Of a stretch of 33,808 bases of DNA, positions 7,951 to 14,692 are shown piece after piece. The stretch is from Thermaceae bacterium (GTDB lineage Bacteria; Deinococcota; Deinococci; Deinococcales; Thermaceae), in contig JADMIM010000036.1 in the NCBI GenBank assembly GCA_015478585.1, forward strand, positions 1-33,808, given 5' to 3'. A program made the translations under genes and the position numbers. How positions within the stretch are numbered: the stretch's first letter is position 1; each line of letters opens with the position of its first letter. Under the pieces are notes generated by a model. The model worked only from the letters and a program-made list of their open reading frames with translations. It was not told the origin of the DNA and did no database searches.

Positions 7951-7979
7951 ACTTTTCCCCGTCAGGACGGTACAAGTAG
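7951..7979 (+). promoter_or_regulatory. Candidate promoter of the zinc dehydrogenase gene
   Basis: TTGACT, a 17-nt spacer, then TACAAG, upstream of a gene with a good ribosome binding site (GAGGTGA at 7982-7988, 4 nt before the ATG). Confidence 0.4.
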
Positions 7980-7992
7980 CCGAGGTGAAGAC

Positions 7993-9024
7993 ATGAAAGC
8001 ACTGCTGATTGACGCACCTGGGAAGCTGCGGCTGGGCGAGTTCGAGGAGCAGGGGTCGCACGAGGGGCGGCTGCGCCTGCGGGTGCAGGCGGTGACGGTC
8101 TGCGGCAGCGACTTGCACTATTACAAGGAAGGTGGCATCGGTAGCGCGGTGGTGCGCGAGCCCTTCGTGATGGGCCACGAGTTCTCGGGCATCGTGGATG
8201 ACGAGCGCGGCGAGGAGTACGGCTTTCCTAAAGGGACGCTGGTGGCCGTAGATCCCGCCGAGTTTTGTGGGCACTGCGAGTGGTGCGAGGCGGGCCACCC
8301 CAACCTCTGTCCCAACGTGCAGTTCGCCGGTTCGCCGCCAGTGCCGGGGGCTATGCGCGAGTTCTTCTGGGCCAAACCGGAAACCCTATTCAAACTGCCG
8401 CTGGGTTTTGATGCCACCGACGCGGCCCTACTCGAGCCTCTGGGTATCGCCATCCATGCGGTAGACCTTGCTAAGATCCGGTTGGGTGCAAGCGTGGCGA
8501 TTGTGGGAGCGGGGGCCATCGGGCTCTACCTGCTGCAAGTGGCGCGAGTCGCCGGGGCAGGGGAGATACACGCCCTGGAGCCGCTGGAGTACCGCCGCCA
8601 GAAAGCCAAAGAACTCGGCGCAGATGCGGTGCATTCGACCCCACAAGAGTTGCTGGCTGCGACCAAGGGGCGCGGCACAGACATCGTTTTGGAGGCCACC
8701 GACAGCCCGCAAGGGCCAGAGGATGCCTGCGCGGTGGCGCGCATCGGCGGAAAGGTGGTGCTGGTGGGTATCCCCGACGGCGACCGCTTCAGCCTGACTG
8801 CCTCCCAGGTGCGGCGTAAGGGTCTTACCATCAAGCTCTCCAGGCGCATGGGTCACGTTTACCCCAGGGCCATCCAACTCGTTGCCAGCGAGAGGGTCAA
8901 CCTGCGGGCCGTAGCCACCCACAAGTTTCGGCTCGAGGACGCGGCCCAGGCGTTCGTCTTGCAGGCCGAGCGGCGCGACGGGGTGATCAAGAGCGTCCTG
9001 TACATCCAGCAACCGCAGGATTAG
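7993..9024 (+). CDS. Zinc-dependent polyol/L-idonate-5-dehydrogenase-like enzyme
   Basis: A 343-residue medium-chain dehydrogenase that oxidises a sugar alcohol or sugar acid with NAD(P). Catalytic zinc ligands are predicted at C37, H62-E63 and E148. The structural zinc site has four Cys at 92, 95, 98 and 106 (CGHCEWCEAGHPNLC). The Rossmann motif GAGAIG is at 172-177. The segment CGSDLHYYKEGGIG closely resembles L-idonate 5-dehydrogenases and sorbitol dehydrogenases, so the substrate is probably a polyol, but this is not certain. ATG 7993 is preferred over 7948 because of the GAGGTGA ribosome binding site. It lies alone between a gene remnant and an unrelated acyl-CoA dehydrogenase. Confidence 0.82.
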   Translation: MKALLIDAPGKLRLGEFEEQGSHEGRLRLRVQAVTVCGSDLHYYKEGGIGSAVVREPFVMGHEFSGIVDDERGEEYGFPKGTLVAVDPAEFCGHCEWCEAGHPNLCPNVQFAGSPPVPGAMREFFWAKPETLFKLPLGFDATDAALLEPLGIAIHAVDLAKIRLGASVAIVGAGAIGLYLLQVARVAGAGEIHALEPLEYRRQKAKELGADAVHSTPQELLAATKGRGTDIVLEATDSPQGPEDACAVARIGGKVVLVGIPDGDRFSLTASQVRRKGLTIKLSRRMGHVYPRAIQLVASERVNLRAVATHKFRLEDAAQAFVLQAERRDGVIKSVLYIQQPQD

Positions 9025-9062
9025 CCTTGCGCCGCTACGAAACCTGGGGCACGCCCTCAGGG

Positions 9063-9068
9063 TAAAAT
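9063..9068 (+). promoter_or_regulatory. Leaderless -10 box of the glutaryl-CoA dehydrogenase gene
   Basis: TAAAAT ends 6 nt before the ATG at 9075; there is no ribosome binding site. Confidence 0.4.
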
Positions 9069-9074
9069 GTCCCC

Positions 9075-10268
9075 ATGTTCGACTTTCTGCAAGTCTCCGA
9101 CCTGCTCACCCCCGAAGAGCGCGACATCCAAAGGGCCGCACGGAAATTCCTCGAGGTCGAAACTCTGCCCCACATCAACGAATGGTGGGAGAACGCCGAG
9201 TTTCCTACCCACCTAATCAAGAAGTTCGGCCAGATGGGCTTTCTGGGAACCAACATTCCCACCGAGTACGGCGGCCTGGGTGCGAGTGCGGCTTCCTACG
9301 GCGTGGTGGGTTACGAACTCGAGCGCATTGACTCTGGCCTGCGCAGCTTTTGCAGCGTACAGTCCAGCCTGGTGATGTATCCGATATACGCCTTCGGCTC
9401 GGAAGAACAAAAGCGCGAATACCTGCCCAAACTGGCCTCCGGCGAGTATGTGGGGTGCTTCGGCCTGACCGAGTCCGACGGTGGCAGCGACCCCGATGCT
9501 AACATGAAGACCCGTGCCCGGCGCGACGGCGATTCTTACGTGCTGAACGGCTCCAAGATGTGGATCACCAACGGCAATCTGGCCCACATCGCCATCATCT
9601 GGGCCAAGGACGACGAGGGCACGGTGCGCGGTTTCATCGTTCCTACCGACACTAAGGGCTTCAGAGCCAACAAGATTGGGCACAAAATCTCGCTGCGGGC
9701 CTCGGTGACGAGCGAGCTGGTGCTCGAGGACGTGCGGGTTCCGGCCAGCGCGATGCTCCCCAGCGTAAAAGGTCTCAAAGGCCCGCTCTCCTGCCTGACC
9801 CAAGCCCGCTATGGCATCGCCTGGGGCGCGCTGGGGGCGCTTGAGGCTGTCTATACCGAAGCCCTCGACTATGCCAAGAGCCGCACCACCTTCGGCTCTC
9901 CCATCGCCAGCCGCCAACTGGTGCAGGAAAAGCTGGTGCGCATGGCCTCCGACCACACCAAGGGCCTGCTGTTGGCCTGGCGTTTATCGCAGCTCAAGGA
10001 TGCTGGGAAGCTCAAACCGGCGCAGGTGAGCTTGGGCAAGCGCGACAATGTGCGCTCGGCGCTGAACGGGGCGCGGGCTGCGCGGGAAATCCTGGGTGGG
10101 AGCGGGATAACCTTGGAGTACCACAGCATCCGCCACATGCTGAACCTGGAAACCGTGGACACCTACGAGGGAACCCACGACATCCACACCCTGATTTTGG
10201 GGCGCGAGTTCACCGGCGAGAACGCGCTGGGGGAGAGCCCCAAGAAGGAGGCGGTGATCGCAAAATAA
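9075..10268 (+). CDS. gcdH: Acyl-CoA dehydrogenase, glutaryl-CoA dehydrogenase type
   Basis: A 397-residue FAD enzyme, the usual family length, that probably oxidises and decarboxylates glutaryl-CoA to crotonyl-CoA in lysine and tryptophan breakdown. Subfamily marks are SVQSSLVMYPIYAFGSEEQK, GCFGLTESDGGSDP, WITNGNLAHIAIIWAK and the C-terminal TYEGTHDIHTLILGR. The last carries the catalytic glutamate at about residue 365, in the same setting as Glu370 of the human enzyme. One deviation is LTES where most members have LTEP. No electron-transfer flavoprotein or other pathway gene is adjacent, so its partners must be elsewhere. Confidence 0.88.
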   Translation: MFDFLQVSDLLTPEERDIQRAARKFLEVETLPHINEWWENAEFPTHLIKKFGQMGFLGTNIPTEYGGLGASAASYGVVGYELERIDSGLRSFCSVQSSLVMYPIYAFGSEEQKREYLPKLASGEYVGCFGLTESDGGSDPDANMKTRARRDGDSYVLNGSKMWITNGNLAHIAIIWAKDDEGTVRGFIVPTDTKGFRANKIGHKISLRASVTSELVLEDVRVPASAMLPSVKGLKGPLSCLTQARYGIAWGALGALEAVYTEALDYAKSRTTFGSPIASRQLVQEKLVRMASDHTKGLLLAWRLSQLKDAGKLKPAQVSLGKRDNVRSALNGARAAREILGGSGITLEYHSIRHMLNLETVDTYEGTHDIHTLILGREFTGENALGESPKKEAVIAK

Positions 10269-10289
10269 ATCTGGGAGTGAAGAATTAAG

Positions 10290-10719
10290 ATGACTCAAAC
10301 TGTACATTCGGCTGGCTTTAACGCGAATCTTGCCCCTGATGCTTTTCGACGTTAGGCAAACCACTACTATGTTTGTAAGCAACAATTCATGTCTCCGAAT
10401 GGATTCTCGCCAGTGCCTTACTTCTTGCTGTGTGGCGCTATTGAACTGGCTATCAAAGCCAAGTTTCTTGAAGCACTAACTCAAGCTGAGGTGAAGAAAA
10501 AGTTTGGACATGACCTTGAGAAAATGTATAACGCATTGGACAACTCGGATAAAATCCTTACGGCACACGAATTTGATGTTTTGCGTCAAGCAAACAGTAT
10601 TTACAGAGGTAAAAACTTTGAATACTTTGACCCTGAAGACGCTCTTACTGGGTTTTAAGCGCTACCCAAATTTAGAGTCACTGGATGGAATAGTTTGCAA
10701 GCTGATTTCAATCCAATAA
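10290..10719 (+). pseudogene. Broken AT-rich gene, possibly HEPN-domain-like
   Basis: From the ATG at 10290 (GGGAGTGA just upstream) the frame reads 21 codons to a TAG at 10353, then continues in the same frame through ANHYYVCKQQF into PVPYFLLCGAIELAIKAKFL. It stops at 10658, at a run of T (GGGTTTTAAG). A shift of one base there continues KRYPNLESLDGIVCKLISIQ to a stop at 10719. One nonsense and one frameshift mutation therefore seem to have inactivated a protein of about 142 residues. The IELAIKAKFL helix is reminiscent of HEPN domains; this is a guess, and no R-X4-6-H motif is seen. Base composition is clearly AT-richer than its neighbours, suggesting transfer. Its last base touches a copy of the GNAT gene start. 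Confidence 0.6.
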
Positions 10720-10760
10720 ATGCGAGTTATCCGGGCAACCCTTGAGCATCTCGAGCCCAA
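10720..10760 (+). repeat. Remnant copy 1 of the GNAT gene 5' end
   Basis: ATGCGAGTTATCCGGGCAAC, then CTTGAGCATCTCGAGCCC, would encode MRVIRATLEHLEP, aligning with MQIIRANLDHLEP at the start of the intact acetyltransferase at 11819. It begins at the base after the stop codon of the broken gene and runs out of frame before hicA. Confidence 0.8.
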
Positions 10761-10777
10761 CGCAGGATGTTGTGTTA

Positions 10778-11023
10778 ATGGAACGGCAAGAACTCAAGGA
10801 GCGGGTTGCAGCCCGAGTCACCCGTTGTGATTGGAAAGACTTTATAGAGCTGGCCTCGGCGTATGGGTTTGGGCTCGAGGCCGGAAAAGGTAGCCGCAGA
10901 AGACTCGTTCACGCGGCGGGTTTGATAGTGAGTGTCCACCAGCCACATCCCACTAAGCGCCCGGTTCACCCCGAGGCGGTCAAGGCTTTGCTACCATGCA
11001 TAGAGCAACTGGAGCAAGCATGA
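10778..11023 (+). CDS. hicA: HicA-family mRNA interferase toxin
   Basis: An 81-residue protein. HicA toxins cleave mRNA through a small double-stranded-RNA-binding-like fold. The pattern is a basic N-terminal helix (ERQELKERVAARV), the GS turn in GKGSRRRLVH, then LIVSVHQPHPTKRPVHPEAV and a final helix, typical of the subgroup with PHP. The GSHH-type catalytic His of classical HicA is absent after GS; His residues occur further on (LVHAAG, SVHQPHP). I chose ATG 10778 because upstream codons come from the GNAT-start remnant. It overlaps hicB by ATGA, implying coupled translation; toxin first, antitoxin second is normal for hicAB. Confidence 0.75.
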   Translation: MERQELKERVAARVTRCDWKDFIELASAYGFGLEAGKGSRRRLVHAAGLIVSVHQPHPTKRPVHPEAVKALLPCIEQLEQA

Positions 11024-11229
11024 AAGTGAACTTGGAAGTGAAATATCACCCTGAGTACGAGGGTGAGCACGAGCCGTATATCGCCCGCATCCTGGATTAC
11101 CCCGAGCTAATGGGTTATGGCAACACGCCGGAAGAGGCTATTAACGATGCCTTGGGTTTTCTCGAGGAGCACCTGGGTAAAAGCTTGAAGGTCGTGCGCG
11201 AGGACGTGGCTCTCGAGCTTGCCAGCTAA
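11020..11229 (+). CDS. hicB: HicB-family antitoxin
   Basis: A 69-residue protein with the partial RNase-H-like HicB fold: a beta strand (VNLEVKYHPEYE), then YIARILDYPELMGYGNTPEE and a helix (AINDALGFLEEHLGKSLK). It is predicted to neutralise the HicA toxin whose gene overlaps it by 4 bp. The usual C-terminal DNA-binding helix-turn-helix is missing; short single-domain antitoxins of this kind exist. The stop codon is 2 bp upstream of a second partial copy of the GNAT gene start. Confidence 0.75.
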   Translation: MKVNLEVKYHPEYEGEHEPYIARILDYPELMGYGNTPEEAINDALGFLEEHLGKSLKVVREDVALELAS

Positions 11230-11231
11230 TC

Positions 11232-11278
11232 ATGCAAATTATCCGCGCCAATCTCTTATCCGCGCCAACCTCGAGCCT
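11232..11278 (+). repeat. Remnant copy 2 of the GNAT gene 5' end (itself doubled)
   Basis: ATGCAAATTATCCGCGCCAA (11232-11251) matches 19 of 20 bases of the start of the gene at 11819. After a few bases TTATCCGCGCCAACCTCGAG repeats the same stretch again and passes into the leader of the DUF433 gene. Two tandem fragments of the same start therefore lie here. Confidence 0.85.
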
Positions 11279-11279
11279 C

Positions 11280-11285
11280 TACAAT
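11280..11285 (+). promoter_or_regulatory. Leaderless -10 box of the DUF433 gene
   Basis: TACAAT ends 6 nt before the ATG at 11292. Confidence 0.45.
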
Positions 11286-11291
11286 AGACCT

Positions 11292-11513
11292 ATGACCGAA
11301 CCAGTCATTCATAGCGACCCGGAAATCCAGGGCGGTGTGACGGTGTTTGTCGGGACTCGAGTCCCGGTCAAAAACCTCTTCGACTACCTCGAGGCCGGAG
11401 ATTCCCTGGATGAATTCCTCGACGATTTCCCCTCGGTGAGCCGGGAGCAAGCGGTGGCGGCGCTTGAGCTGGCTCAGAAGGCTTTGCGCGAATATGCGAA
11501 TTCTGCTCGATGA
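11292..11513 (+). CDS. DUF433-family antitoxin
   Basis: A 73-residue protein of the DUF433 family, small winged-helix-like proteins that serve as antitoxins beside DUF5615 PIN-like toxins. The signature IHSDPEIQGGVTVFVGTRVP, then LFDYLEAGDSLDEFLDDFPS and the helix REQAVAALELAQKAL, is clear. ATG 11292 begins at the typical MTEPVIHSDP. An upstream ATG at 11232 belongs to the GNAT-start remnant. Its 3' end overlaps the toxin gene by 20 bp, so the two are translated together. Confidence 0.85.
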   Translation: MTEPVIHSDPEIQGGVTVFVGTRVPVKNLFDYLEAGDSLDEFLDDFPSVSREQAVAALELAQKALREYANSAR

Positions 11514-11814
11514 ATCTCTGCCGAAAAAGCTAGCCTTAGTATTGCCCGAGCACGAGGTTCGGACAGTTCCGCAGATGGGTTGGGCCGGAACCAAAAACGG
11601 TGAGTTGTTGCGTCGGGCAGGCGTGGAGTTTGATGTGTTCGTGACCGCTGACCAAAACTTGCAGTATCAGCAAAACCTGACGGGCTTCATTGCAGTGTTG
11701 GTGCTGGTTGCCGATAGCAACCGCCTCGAGTCGCTGCTCCCCTTAGTTCCGGCGCTGAATGCGGAACTCGAGCGCATCCAGGCTGGAACCATAGCTCGAG
11801 TCGCCGTAGATTGA
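11494..11814 (+). CDS. DUF5615 PIN-like toxin
   Basis: A 106-residue PIN-like nuclease-fold protein, partner of the DUF433 antitoxin. The N-terminal MRILLDESLPKKLA carries the first acidic residue of the PIN fold, and VFVTADQNLQYQQNL holds the TAD(Q/R)-N acidic motif. The central section reads HEVRTVPQMGWAGTKNGELL. RNase activity is expected from the fold but not proven for the family. I used ATG 11494, which gives the standard N-terminus. The stop codon overlaps the TAGATT box of the next gene. Confidence 0.83.
   Translation: MRILLDESLPKKLALVLPEHEVRTVPQMGWAGTKNGELLRRAGVEFDVFVTADQNLQYQQNLTGFIAVLVLVADSNRLESLLPLVPALNAELERIQAGTIARVAVD
11807..11812 (+). promoter_or_regulatory. Leaderless -10 box of the GNAT gene
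   Basis: TAGATT ends 6 nt before ATG 11819. This box is not present in front of the two remnant starts at 10720 and 11232. Confidence 0.45.
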
Positions 11815-11818
11815 GTTC

Positions 11819-12319
11819 ATGCAAATCATCCGCGCCAACCTCGACCACCTCGAGCCCCTCGTCCCACTGGTGGATGCCTACCGCCAATTCTACAAACAGC
11901 CCTCCGACCCAGAAGCGGTGCGGAAGTACGTGTGGGAACGGCTCGAGAACAGTCAGTGTGTGGTTTTCCTGGCCTACGAGTCAGAGCATCAACCTTCCCC
12001 CCTCCCTCTTGGGGGAGGGAACCGAGGGGTGGGGGCTGAGGGCCAAACCCCACTCGGCTTCACGCTGCTCTACCACCACTGGAGCACCGTGGCACTGGGC
12101 CATGTCTGGCTGCTCAACGACTTGTTCACCACGCCCGAGGCCCGGCGCAAAGGGGTGGCCTGGGCCTTGCTGGAGGCGGCTCGAGACTTTGCCCAAGAGG
12201 GCGGCAGCAAGCGGATGTGGCTGCGTACTGCCGTGGACAACGTGCAGGCCCAAGCCCTATACGAAAAATTCGGCATGGTGCGCGATGCCCAGTTCTACCG
12301 CTACGACCTCGTGTTCTAG
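11819..12319 (+). CDS. GNAT-family N-acetyltransferase carrying an inserted repeat peptide
   Basis: A 166-residue acetyltransferase using acetyl-CoA; the substrate is unknown. The core GNAT features are VWLLNDLFTTPEARRKGVAW, where the R-X-X-G-V-A turn binds the acetyl-CoA pyrophosphate, followed by ALLEAARDFAQEGG, NVQAQALYEKFGMV and a terminal YRYDLVF, typical of the family. Residues 57-76 (SPLPLGGGNRGVGAEG and flanks) have no counterpart in the fold and are encoded by a G/C-rich hairpin repeat; they sit in a loop before TPLGFTLLY. The gene start is duplicated upstream at 10720 and 11232. Confidence 0.83.
   Translation: MQIIRANLDHLEPLVPLVDAYRQFYKQPSDPEAVRKYVWERLENSQCVVFLAYESEHQPSPLPLGGGNRGVGAEGQTPLGFTLLYHHWSTVALGHVWLLNDLFTTPEARRKGVAWALLEAARDFAQEGGSKRMWLRTAVDNVQAQALYEKFGMVRDAQFYRYDLVF
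11987..12046 (+). repeat. G/C-rich hairpin repeat inserted in frame in the GNAT gene
   Basis: CTCCCTCTTGGGGGAGG forms a hairpin and is followed by ACCGAGGGGTGGGGGC. The 60-bp segment is a multiple of three and adds about 20 Pro/Gly-rich residues. It resembles the repeats at 12642-12707 and 20949-20985. Confidence 0.6.
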
Positions 12320-12383
12320 CCTCCCCTCGAGCACACCATTATCTACACCTATCCCAGACGCTATTTTCTGCAAACATCAAGGG

Positions 12384-12412
12384 AGGTGGCGCGACAGCGC
12401 CGGAGGGGTTTC
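12384..12412 (+). repeat. Short G/C repeat (GGAGGTGGCGCGACAGCGCC type)
   Basis: GGAGGTGGCGCGACAGCGCC, then GGAGGGGTT, occurs at 22611-22745 with about 109 bp inserted after GGCGCGACAG. Decayed text of the TTGACCTTCGAC kind follows up to 12450. Confidence 0.6.
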
Positions 12413-12479
12413 TTTTGACTTTGAGCCTTCGACTTTTGACCTTCGACAACCCCCGAACCATCCGCCCTCGAGCATGGCT

Positions 12480-12485
12480 TAAACT
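12480..12485 (+). promoter_or_regulatory. Leaderless -10 box of the CoA-transferase gene
   Basis: TAAACT ends 6 nt before the GTG at 12492; no ribosome binding site. Confidence 0.4.
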
Positions 12486-12491
12486 TCTACT

Positions 12492-13754
12492 GTGATCCCA
12501 CTCGCCGGACTCAAAATCCTGGACCTCTCCCGCGTGTTGGCAGGCCCCTATTGCACGCAAACCCTGGCCGACCTGGGGGCCGAGGTGTGGAAGCTCGAGC
12601 CCATTTGGGGCGACGAAACCAGAGCCTGGGGGCCGCCTTTTATATCTCCCCCACCCGGCCTCCCCCACCAGGGGGGAGGAGAAAAAACCTGGGAGGTGGG
12701 GCCAGCAGGGGAGAGTGCCTATTATCTCTCGGTCAACCGGGGCAAAAAGAGCCTCGCGGTCAACCTGAAAGACCCACGTGGGCAAGAAATCGTGCGCAGG
12801 CTGGCCAGCCGGGCCGACGTGCTGATTGAGAACTACAAGGTAGGTGATTTGGCCCGCTATAGACTGGAGTACCAGACCTTGCGAAAGCTCAACCCCCGAC
12901 TGGTGTACTGCTCCATCACCGGCTTCGGGCAAACTGGGCCTCGAGCCTCCGAACCCGGCTACGACGCGGCTTTGCAGGGTTACACCGGCATCATGTCGGT
13001 CACGGGCGAGGCCGATGGCCCGCCGATGAAGGTGGGCGTGGCCTGGATTGACCTGCTCACCGGCATGACCGCTACCAATGCGATTCTGGCAGCACTTTTT
13101 GAGCGCGAGAAAAGCGGACAGGGACAGTACATTGACCTCGCCCTCTTCGATGTGAGCCTGGCGGCGATGGCCAATCTGGCCCAAAGTTACTTGGTAACAG
13201 GGGAAGCTCCGCAGCGCAAGGGCAACGCCCACGCGCAGATCGTCCCCTACGGCGCTTTCCCGGCCTCGGATGGCTGGATGGTTCTGGCAGTGGGCAATGA
13301 CTCGCAGTATCAAAAGCTGTGCGAGACGATTGGACACCCAGAACTTTGGACGGACGAGCGCTTCAAAACCAATCCTGGACGAGTCATGCACCGCGACGAA
13401 CTTGTCGCGCTGCTCTCGAGTATCACCCAAACCCAACCCAAGGCCCACTGGCTCTCGGTTTTAGGGGCGGCGGGCGTACCCTGTGCCCCAGTAAACGACT
13501 TAGCGGAAGCCTTCGCCGATTCGCAGACCGAGGCCCGGCGGATGCGGGCGGAACTCGAGCACCCCACCCTCGGCTCCATCCCCACGGTTGGCTCACCCTT
13601 GGCATTTCTGTCGCGTACCCCGGCCCAGCTCGGCTCGCACCCACCGCTCTTGGGGGAACATACGCTCGAGGTGCTCAGCGGAGTTCTAGGTTTGACCGAA
13701 CGCCAAATAAGCGACCTAGAAGCCGCCAAAGTGGTATACCAAGCCAAACTCTAA
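12492..13754 (+). CDS. Class III CoA-transferase (CaiB/BaiF family)
   Basis: A 420-residue enzyme that moves CoA between organic acids; the actual acids are unknown. Family features in order are PLAGLKILDLSRVLAGPYCT, DLGAEVWKLEP, YYLSVNRGKKSLAVNLKDP, RADVLIENYKVGDLARY, CSITGFGQTGP, PGYDAALQGYTGIMSVTGE, GVAWIDLLTGM and GQGQYIDLALFD. Residues 51-72 between WGPPF and ESAYYLS look like an insertion: relatives pass almost directly from one to the other, and the DNA is a hairpin-forming repeat. The start is GTG 12492. A link to the glutaryl-CoA dehydrogenase gene 2 kb upstream is conceivable, since such transferases act on glutarate or succinate, but is only inference. Confidence 0.85.
   Translation: MIPLAGLKILDLSRVLAGPYCTQTLADLGAEVWKLEPIWGDETRAWGPPFISPPPGLPHQGGGEKTWEVGPAGESAYYLSVNRGKKSLAVNLKDPRGQEIVRRLASRADVLIENYKVGDLARYRLEYQTLRKLNPRLVYCSITGFGQTGPRASEPGYDAALQGYTGIMSVTGEADGPPMKVGVAWIDLLTGMTATNAILAALFEREKSGQGQYIDLALFDVSLAAMANLAQSYLVTGEAPQRKGNAHAQIVPYGAFPASDGWMVLAVGNDSQYQKLCETIGHPELWTDERFKTNPGRVMHRDELVALLSSITQTQPKAHWLSVLGAAGVPCAPVNDLAEAFADSQTEARRMRAELEHPTLGSIPTVGSPLAFLSRTPAQLGSHPPLLGEHTLEVLSGVLGLTERQISDLEAAKVVYQAKL
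12642..12707 (+). repeat. G/C-rich hairpin repeat inserted in frame in the CoA-transferase gene
   Basis: CCTCCCCCACCAGGGGGGAGG-type inverted repeat within 66 bp, a multiple of three. It encodes a Pro/Gly-rich peptide (SPPPGLPHQGGGEKTWEVG) absent from the family core. Confidence 0.6.
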
Positions 13755-13768
13755 CGGGCTTAACCGTT

Positions 13769-13878
13769 AGGTTCTCTCTCCCATCCAGGGGGAGGAATTG
13801 TTGATGCAGCGAGATGAGCGGCGAGGTTGGAATGCTCTCACCCCATACCCTTCTCCCTCGATGGGAGAGGGGCCGAGC
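13769..13878. repeat. Diffuse G/C-rich repeat between convergent genes
   Basis: CTCTCTCCCATCCAGGGGGA and TTCTCCCTCGATGGGAGAGG are the same hairpin type as the in-gene insertions. It fills the gap between the convergent CoA-transferase and yebC genes and may serve as a terminator. Confidence 0.4.
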
Positions 13879-13879
13879 T

Positions 13880-14620
13880 CTACGCCTCCACCGGAATACT
13901 GGCTGGGTCTAGGTTGGTGTATACGTCCTGCACGTCGTCGAGTTCCTCGAGCCCCTCCACCATCCGCATTACCTTTTCCGCATCCTCTGTGCCCAAGCTC
14001 ATGACGTTTTGCGGAACCATCGTAATCTCCACGTCCTCCGGCTTCAGCCCCTTGCTTTTTAGGGTTTCGGAGACAGCATAAACCTGGTGGGGGTCGGTGT
14101 AGACCTCGAGGCCCTCCTCGTCGCTTTCCTGCAAGTCCAGGGCTCCAGCCTCGATGGCCGCTTCCTGGGCAGTATCGCTGTTGGCAGAGAGCCAGATATA
14201 CCCGCGCCGGTCAAACTGCCAGGCCACCGCGCCGCTTGCACCCAGGCTTCCGCCATGCTTGGTGAAGACATGCCGAATCTCCGAGGCGGTGCGGTGGCGA
14301 TTGTCGGTCAGGGCGTTGACAATTATTGCCACTCCGCCAGGGGCATAGCCCTCGTAGACCACTTCCTCGTAGTGGCTGCCCTCTTCGTCACCACCCGCCA
14401 GCCGCTTCAGAAGACGGTCAATGTTGTCGCTGGGGACATCTTCATACTTGGCGGCTTCGATCAGGTTGCGTAGGTTGACATTGGCCGCGGGGTCGGCGCT
14501 GCCGCCCGCTCTGGCTGCTGCCGAGATGAGCCGCAGATATTTGCTGACCACCTTGCCCTTCTTCAGGTCGTTGGCTGCTTTTTTGCGCTTGATTTGAGCC
14601 CATTTGCTATGGCCTGCCAT
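13880..14620 (-). CDS. yebC: YebC/PmpR-family regulatory protein
   Basis: A 246-residue conserved cytoplasmic protein. YebC-family members act as transcription factors, and some help ribosomes through proline-rich stretches. The diagnostic start MAGHSKWAQIKRKKAANDLK is present, followed by NIDRLLKRLAGGDE, VIVNALTDNRHRTASEIRHV-like and GGSLGASGAVAWQFDRRGYI, and it ends in DLDDVQDVYTN-like sequence. Length equals the family norm. I set the start at ATG 14620; the frame extends upstream to 14893, but only across the divergent HAD gene. TATACT lies 16 nt before the ATG. Confidence 0.95.
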   Translation of the reverse strand: MAGHSKWAQIKRKKAANDLKKGKVVSKYLRLISAAARAGGSADPAANVNLRNLIEAAKYEDVPSDNIDRLLKRLAGGDEEGSHYEEVVYEGYAPGGVAIIVNALTDNRHRTASEIRHVFTKHGGSLGASGAVAWQFDRRGYIWLSANSDTAQEAAIEAGALDLQESDEEGLEVYTDPHQVYAVSETLKSKGLKPEDVEITMVPQNVMSLGTEDAEKVMRMVEGLEELDDVQDVYTNLDPASIPVEA

Positions 14621-14636
14621 AATTGCACCGTTTCTC

Positions 14637-14642
14637 AGTATA
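14637..14642 (-). promoter_or_regulatory. Candidate -10 box of yebC
   Basis: TATACT on the minus strand, 16 nt before the ATG; would give a leader of roughly 9 nt. No clear -35. Confidence 0.4.
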
Positions 14643-14656
14643 CCGCCTGTGGCGCA

Positions 14657-14686
14657 TTGCTCATTCCTCGAGCTCGAGTATAGATT
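14657..14686 (+). promoter_or_regulatory. Candidate leaderless promoter of the HAD gene
   Basis: TTGCTC (14657-14662), an 18-nt spacer and TAGATT (14681-14686), ending 6 nt before the GTG at 14693. Divergent from the yebC promoter. Confidence 0.45.
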
Positions 14687-14692
14687 AGGGCT

